Assembly (NCBI RefSeq): GCF_003032475.1
Contig: NZ_CP028369.1
Span: 6,138,001-6,202,000, forward strand
DNA: 64,000 nt
Reading direction: 5' to 3'
Source: Streptomyces sp. P3
Lineage (GTDB): Bacteria; Actinomycetota; Actinomycetes; Streptomycetales; Streptomycetaceae
The notes beneath the pieces are model-generated. The model ran no database searches, was not told where the DNA came from, and saw only the letters and a list, made by a program, of their open reading frames with translations. Numbering within the stretch: the stretch's first letter is position 1; each line of letters starts with the position of its first letter. A program made the position numbers and the translations under genes. Below, piece by piece: positions 61,335 through 64,000 of the stretch.

Positions 61335-61712
61335 TCAGTACAGCGATGGTGGCCACGCCAGCAGCACACCGGCGATGACGTCGACATCGAGCAGCACGCC
61401 GCGGGACAGCCAGGGGTTGAACCACAGGGCCTTGAGCGCAAGGCCGACGTAGGCCGCGGTGAGTGCCGCGGTCGTCCAGCCGCCGCTCCGCACCGCGGCG
61501 GCGGCGCACGCGATGACGCACAGGACGGTGGTGGCCGAGGCGAGGGCGACGGCGGCCCTCCCCAGGGCTCGGACCTGGGGCAGTCCGGCCGCGGCGAAGG
61601 CCCAGGAGTGCCGCGGGTCGAACGGCTCGCTCCTGCCGGCCGGCGCCAGCCAGGCCGGCAGATGGAGGAGACCGTGCACGAACAGGAAGACGGAGACGAA
61701 TGCCGTAGTCAC
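61335..61712 (-). CDS. Small four-helix membrane protein (hypothetical)
   Basis: 125 aa with four predicted membrane helices. The start VSVFLFVHGLLHLPAWLAP and the end NPWLSRGVLLDVDVIAGVLL give it a DoxX/terminal-oxidase-accessory look, but the family is not certain. ATG start. It lies between the universal stress protein gene and the DUF4389 remnant, on the same strand. Confidence 0.6.
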   Translation of the reverse strand: MTTAFVSVFLFVHGLLHLPAWLAPAGRSEPFDPRHSWAFAAAGLPQVRALGRAAVALASATTVLCVIACAAAAVRSGGWTTAALTAAYVGLALKALWFNPWLSRGVLLDVDVIAGVLLAWPPSLY

Positions 61713-61721
61713 GACAGGTCT

Positions 61722-62211
61722 TTACGGTTCCTGGCCGCCCTGGCCGCCCTGGCCGCCCTGGCCGCCCTGGTCGAGCCGGAACGGCGGATACACGTCGGTG
61801 AGGAGGGCCGCGTAGGCGGCCACGCGCAGCATCCAGCGGTTGAGCCCGATCACGAGGTCGAAGATGCCGCGCGGGTAGCGCTTGGTGGCTGCCAGGGCGA
61901 TCCCGGCGAACAGGGTGAGCAGCCCGAGCAGCCCGTCCGAGAACCAGACCACGCGGACTCCGCCGAGGACGAAGCCCAGGATCAGGTAGTGGGGGATGGC
62001 CAGCAGCCACCACTTCACCAGGACCAGGCCCCGGGAGAGCTGTTCGGGGTACGCGACGTCCCAGTGTGTGGGGTAGTCGGGGACGTCGGCGAGCGTGAAG
62101 GGCGGGTAGCGGTCGGTGCCCAGAGCGCCGTACGCGTAGTACGCCACCCGCCAACTCCAGCGCAGTACACCGGTATTGAAGTCGAACAGAGCGCGTGGGT
62201 ACCGGCCCGTG
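61722..62211 (-). pseudogene. DUF4389 membrane protein gene, N-terminal half missing
   Basis: From about 62211 the minus strand reads [40 protein letters not shown] and [20 protein letters not shown]: the second half of a DUF4389 protein, which normally has a similar first half before it. No start codon fits upstream homology; the first possible start is a GTG at 62147. The C-terminus ends in GGQ repeats coded by a 9-bp tandem repeat. Probably a truncated gene. Confidence 0.6.
61731..61766 (-). repeat. 9-bp tandem repeat, four perfect units
   Basis: CTGGCCGCC occurs four times in a row, coding GGQ units at the C-terminal end of the DUF4389 remnant. Confidence 0.85.
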
Positions 62212-62267
62212 ATGAGGTTGCCGCGACAGGGGGACGACCGGCCCCGATGTGAGGGGCGGTCGGCGGT

Positions 62268-63443
62268 TCACGTGCCGGAACTGGTGGTCAGCCGGTGGCG
62301 CAGCGCGAGGGACGCGAGGGTGACCAGGGCAGTGGCGAAGGCCGCGAGGACCGTCAGCTCGCGAAGGATCGCCGACAGGTCCCCGTTGCGCGACAGCAGC
62401 GTCGTCCACGCGTCGACCGCCCAGGCCTGCGGCACCGCGTGCCCTGTGGTCTCCAGCCAGTCCGGGACCACGGCCAGCGGCCACATGCAGCCGCCCAGCA
62501 TGCCCATCCCGATGCCGAGCGCGGGGCCGATCGCGTGCACCTGTTCCGGGGTTCGGAACACGGCCCCGGCCAGCACACCGGCGCCGGTGCCGACGAGCGC
62601 CCACACGGCGACCAGGACAGTCGCGGCGAGCGGATCGCCCCAGGCGACGTCGAAGGCCAGCGCGCCGATGCCGACGATCAGCATTGACTGCAGGAGGGCC
62701 AGCAGAAGGTAGGCGACCGTCTCGCCGAGCACCAGGGTGCGGGCCGCGACGGGCGCCGCGAGCGCCCGCGTGTACACCCCGGTCCTCCGTGTCTCCACGA
62801 TGGCCGCACCTCCGGCCAGGGCGTTGATGAACACGAACAGCACCAGCATGGTCGGGGTGCTGTAGCTGTAGCCGAGTGGGAGGAAATCGCTCTGGCCGTT
62901 GACGGTTTCGCTGCGTACGGCGATCGGAGTCGCGGCCTGTTCGGCGCCGCGGGCGAGCGCGAGGTTGGTGTCGAAGTCGCCGCCGGCCTCGTCGCCGGCG
63001 AACCGGGCGGCCTGCAGGCGCGCAGCGTGCTCGGTGACGACTGCCGACACCGAGGTCACCGCCGAGTGGCCGGCGCTGCCCGAGGGCTCCACGAGGACCC
63101 GTACGGTGACGGAACGCCCGGCACGTACGTCCGCGTCAAGGCCGGACGGCATCAGCACGATCGCGTCCAGTTCGGCGCGGCGCAGCGCGTTCCGCGCCTC
63201 CTCGGCGGTGTCGTAGGTGCGGGTTCGCAACCCGGGTGCGTCCTCCAGATCCGAAGTCAACTCCCTCGTCACCGGCCCTGCTTGGGCGGCAGGGACGAGA
63301 CCGACCCGGAACTGGTCGAAGCCGCTGACGGTGACCCCGATGACGACGATGATGGCGATCGGGAGCAGCACCATGAAGAACAGCGCCGTGCGGTCGCGCA
63401 GGGTGCGCACGAGGGTGGCCCGGGTTACCGCGAGCGCGGTCAT
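62268..63443 (-). CDS. ABC-2 type transporter permease
   Basis: 391 aa. One N-terminal helix (LFFMVLLPIAIIVVIGVTV), a large extracellular domain (about 40-180), then five helices with LVLGETVAYLLLALLQSMLI and AIGPALGIGMGMLGGCMWPL, as in ABC-2 (YhgE/DrrB-related) exporters. ATG at 63443 has GAGGAGG upstream and overlaps the stop of the second permease gene (ATGA). The ATPase gene must lie beyond the window. Substrate unknown; drugs or lipids are typical. Confidence 0.85.
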   Translation of the reverse strand: MTALAVTRATLVRTLRDRTALFFMVLLPIAIIVVIGVTVSGFDQFRVGLVPAAQAGPVTRELTSDLEDAPGLRTRTYDTAEEARNALRRAELDAIVLMPSGLDADVRAGRSVTVRVLVEPSGSAGHSAVTSVSAVVTEHAARLQAARFAGDEAGGDFDTNLALARGAEQAATPIAVRSETVNGQSDFLPLGYSYSTPTMLVLFVFINALAGGAAIVETRRTGVYTRALAAPVAARTLVLGETVAYLLLALLQSMLIVGIGALAFDVAWGDPLAATVLVAVWALVGTGAGVLAGAVFRTPEQVHAIGPALGIGMGMLGGCMWPLAVVPDWLETTGHAVPQAWAVDAWTTLLSRNGDLSAILRELTVLAAFATALVTLASLALRHRLTTSSGT

Positions 63444-64000
63444 GATGTCCTCCTCAGCCGAAGGAGCAGTGCCGTCACCGCGGCCACGACGATCGAGAAC
63501 GAAGCGATGCCCAGGAGCGGGGCGCCGACGGCGTCCCAGCCGCGCACCCCGGTGCCCAGGTCGGTGAAGCCGCGCAGGGCCCAGCCGTTGGGCGTGAACA
63601 GGGCCAGGGTGCGGATCGCCGGTGTCGTGCCGGAGGCGAAGACGAAGTTGCCACCGAGCAGGACGAGCGCGAAGACCAGGATCGACGCGAGCCCCTGGGC
63701 CTGCTGCTCGGTGCGTACCAGCGCGATGACCAGCGCGGTCAGACACACCACGCACACCGCCATGGCCACGCTGAGCGCCGCGACCCCGAGCGGGTCCGCC
63801 CAGCTGGCGCCGAAGGCGAGCCATGACACGACCGTCACGGTGGCCAGCCCGGCCAGACTGTAGACGAACGTCGACACCGACTTGCCGAGCAGCAGTGCAC
63901 CGCGCCCGACGGGTGCCGCAGCGATCCGGTCGAGGGTGCCCTGCTGCTGCTCGATGAAGTAGCCGCGCGCCCCGAAGCCGACTGTGAACAGTACGAAGAA
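63440..64000 (-). CDS. ABC-2 type transporter permease (partial, 5' end beyond window)
   Basis: At least 186 codons, open to the window edge. The visible part has YFIEQQQGTLDRIAAAPVGR, the conserved cytoplasmic coupling loop of ABC-2 permeases, followed by helices and GNFVFASGTTPAIRTLALFTPNGWALRGF, broken here only by the loop. Coupled with the second permease by a four-base overlap; together they would form a heterodimeric exporter. Confidence 0.85.
   Translation of the reverse strand, partial: FFVLFTVGFGARGYFIEQQQGTLDRIAAAPVGRGALLLGKSVSTFVYSLAGLATVTVVSWLAFGASWADPLGVAALSVAMAVCVVCLTALVIALVRTEQQAQGLASILVFALVLLGGNFVFASGTTPAIRTLALFTPNGWALRGFTDLGTGVRGWDAVGAPLLGIASFSIVVAAVTALLLRLRRTS

Overview
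The window is high-GC actinobacterial DNA, almost certainly a Streptomyces chromosome. Nearly every coding frame has G or C in the third codon position, GTG starts are common, and the families present (a WhiB-like protein, DUF779, a GAF regulator without a sigma-54 module, SPFH/NfeD pair, Trypco1, cNMP-binding histidine kinase, Sap/GAP membrane protein, fosmidomycin-type exporter) are typical of streptomycetes. About 60 genes and gene remnants are called. No rRNA, tRNA or CRISPR array was seen. The mixture of conserved genes (ribonuclease J), accessory systems and many truncated genes fits a chromosome-arm location, but that is inference.

0.3-14 kb: secreted pectate lyase with a terminator, a WhiB-like protein, a VOC-family pseudogene, a YdhR-like monooxygenase divergent from its TetR regulator (two matching operators between them), an M20 peptidase divergent from an Lrp regulator, GNAT, a small Cys-rich protein, cytidine deaminase, a translationally coupled SRPBCC/MarR pair, a spermidine-synthase-like protein, ribonuclease J, and an NfeD/SPFH membrane pair.

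14-22 kb: a lipoprotein, then a Trypco1 protein followed by a 1425-residue protein that joins a trypsin-like protease, a STAND-type NTPase, a membrane segment and 14 WD40 repeats. This is a predicted biological-conflict (defence) module and the most system-like locus here. Next come an AraC regulator and a divergent fosmidomycin-resistance-type exporter, and a Cys-rich recombinase-like remnant.

22-32 kb: two modules read from near-identical promoter/operator regions (about 25.5 and 31.4 kb). One drives a flavoprotein oxidoreductase and a DHA2 exporter, the other an SDR gene divergent from a TetR gene. The first has only the tail of a TetR gene left, plus a second partial copy of the exporter gene and a decayed IS3-type transposase. 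Between the modules lie an alpha/beta hydrolase and a coupled pair: a receiver-flavoprotein fusion and a cNMP-binding-domain histidine kinase.

32-46 kb: a GAP-family membrane protein, an APC permease divergent from an ArsR-ArsC fusion with a perfect ArsR-type operator between them, a secreted phosphoesterase behind a PHO-box-like element in a likely operon with an MFS protein and a TolB-like protein, an EamA transporter, small secreted proteins, a membrane-anchored HTH protein, and a VOC protein.

45.8-62 kb: a group resembling a dormancy/hypoxia (DosR/OsdR-like) gene set: Acg-type nitroreductase, Rv1733c-like membrane protein, GAF regulator, aldehyde dehydrogenase, DUF779 fused to alcohol dehydrogenase, three-subunit proton-translocating transhydrogenase, two universal stress proteins, oleate hydratase, flavodoxin. 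A shared inverted repeat, best form GGGGCCGAACGGCCCT, recurs in front of five of these genes. The right part of this group is decayed: cydB, cydD, a CRP-like gene, the flavodoxin gene and a DUF4389 gene are all cut. 62.3-64 kb: two coupled ABC-2 permease genes; the second runs off the end.
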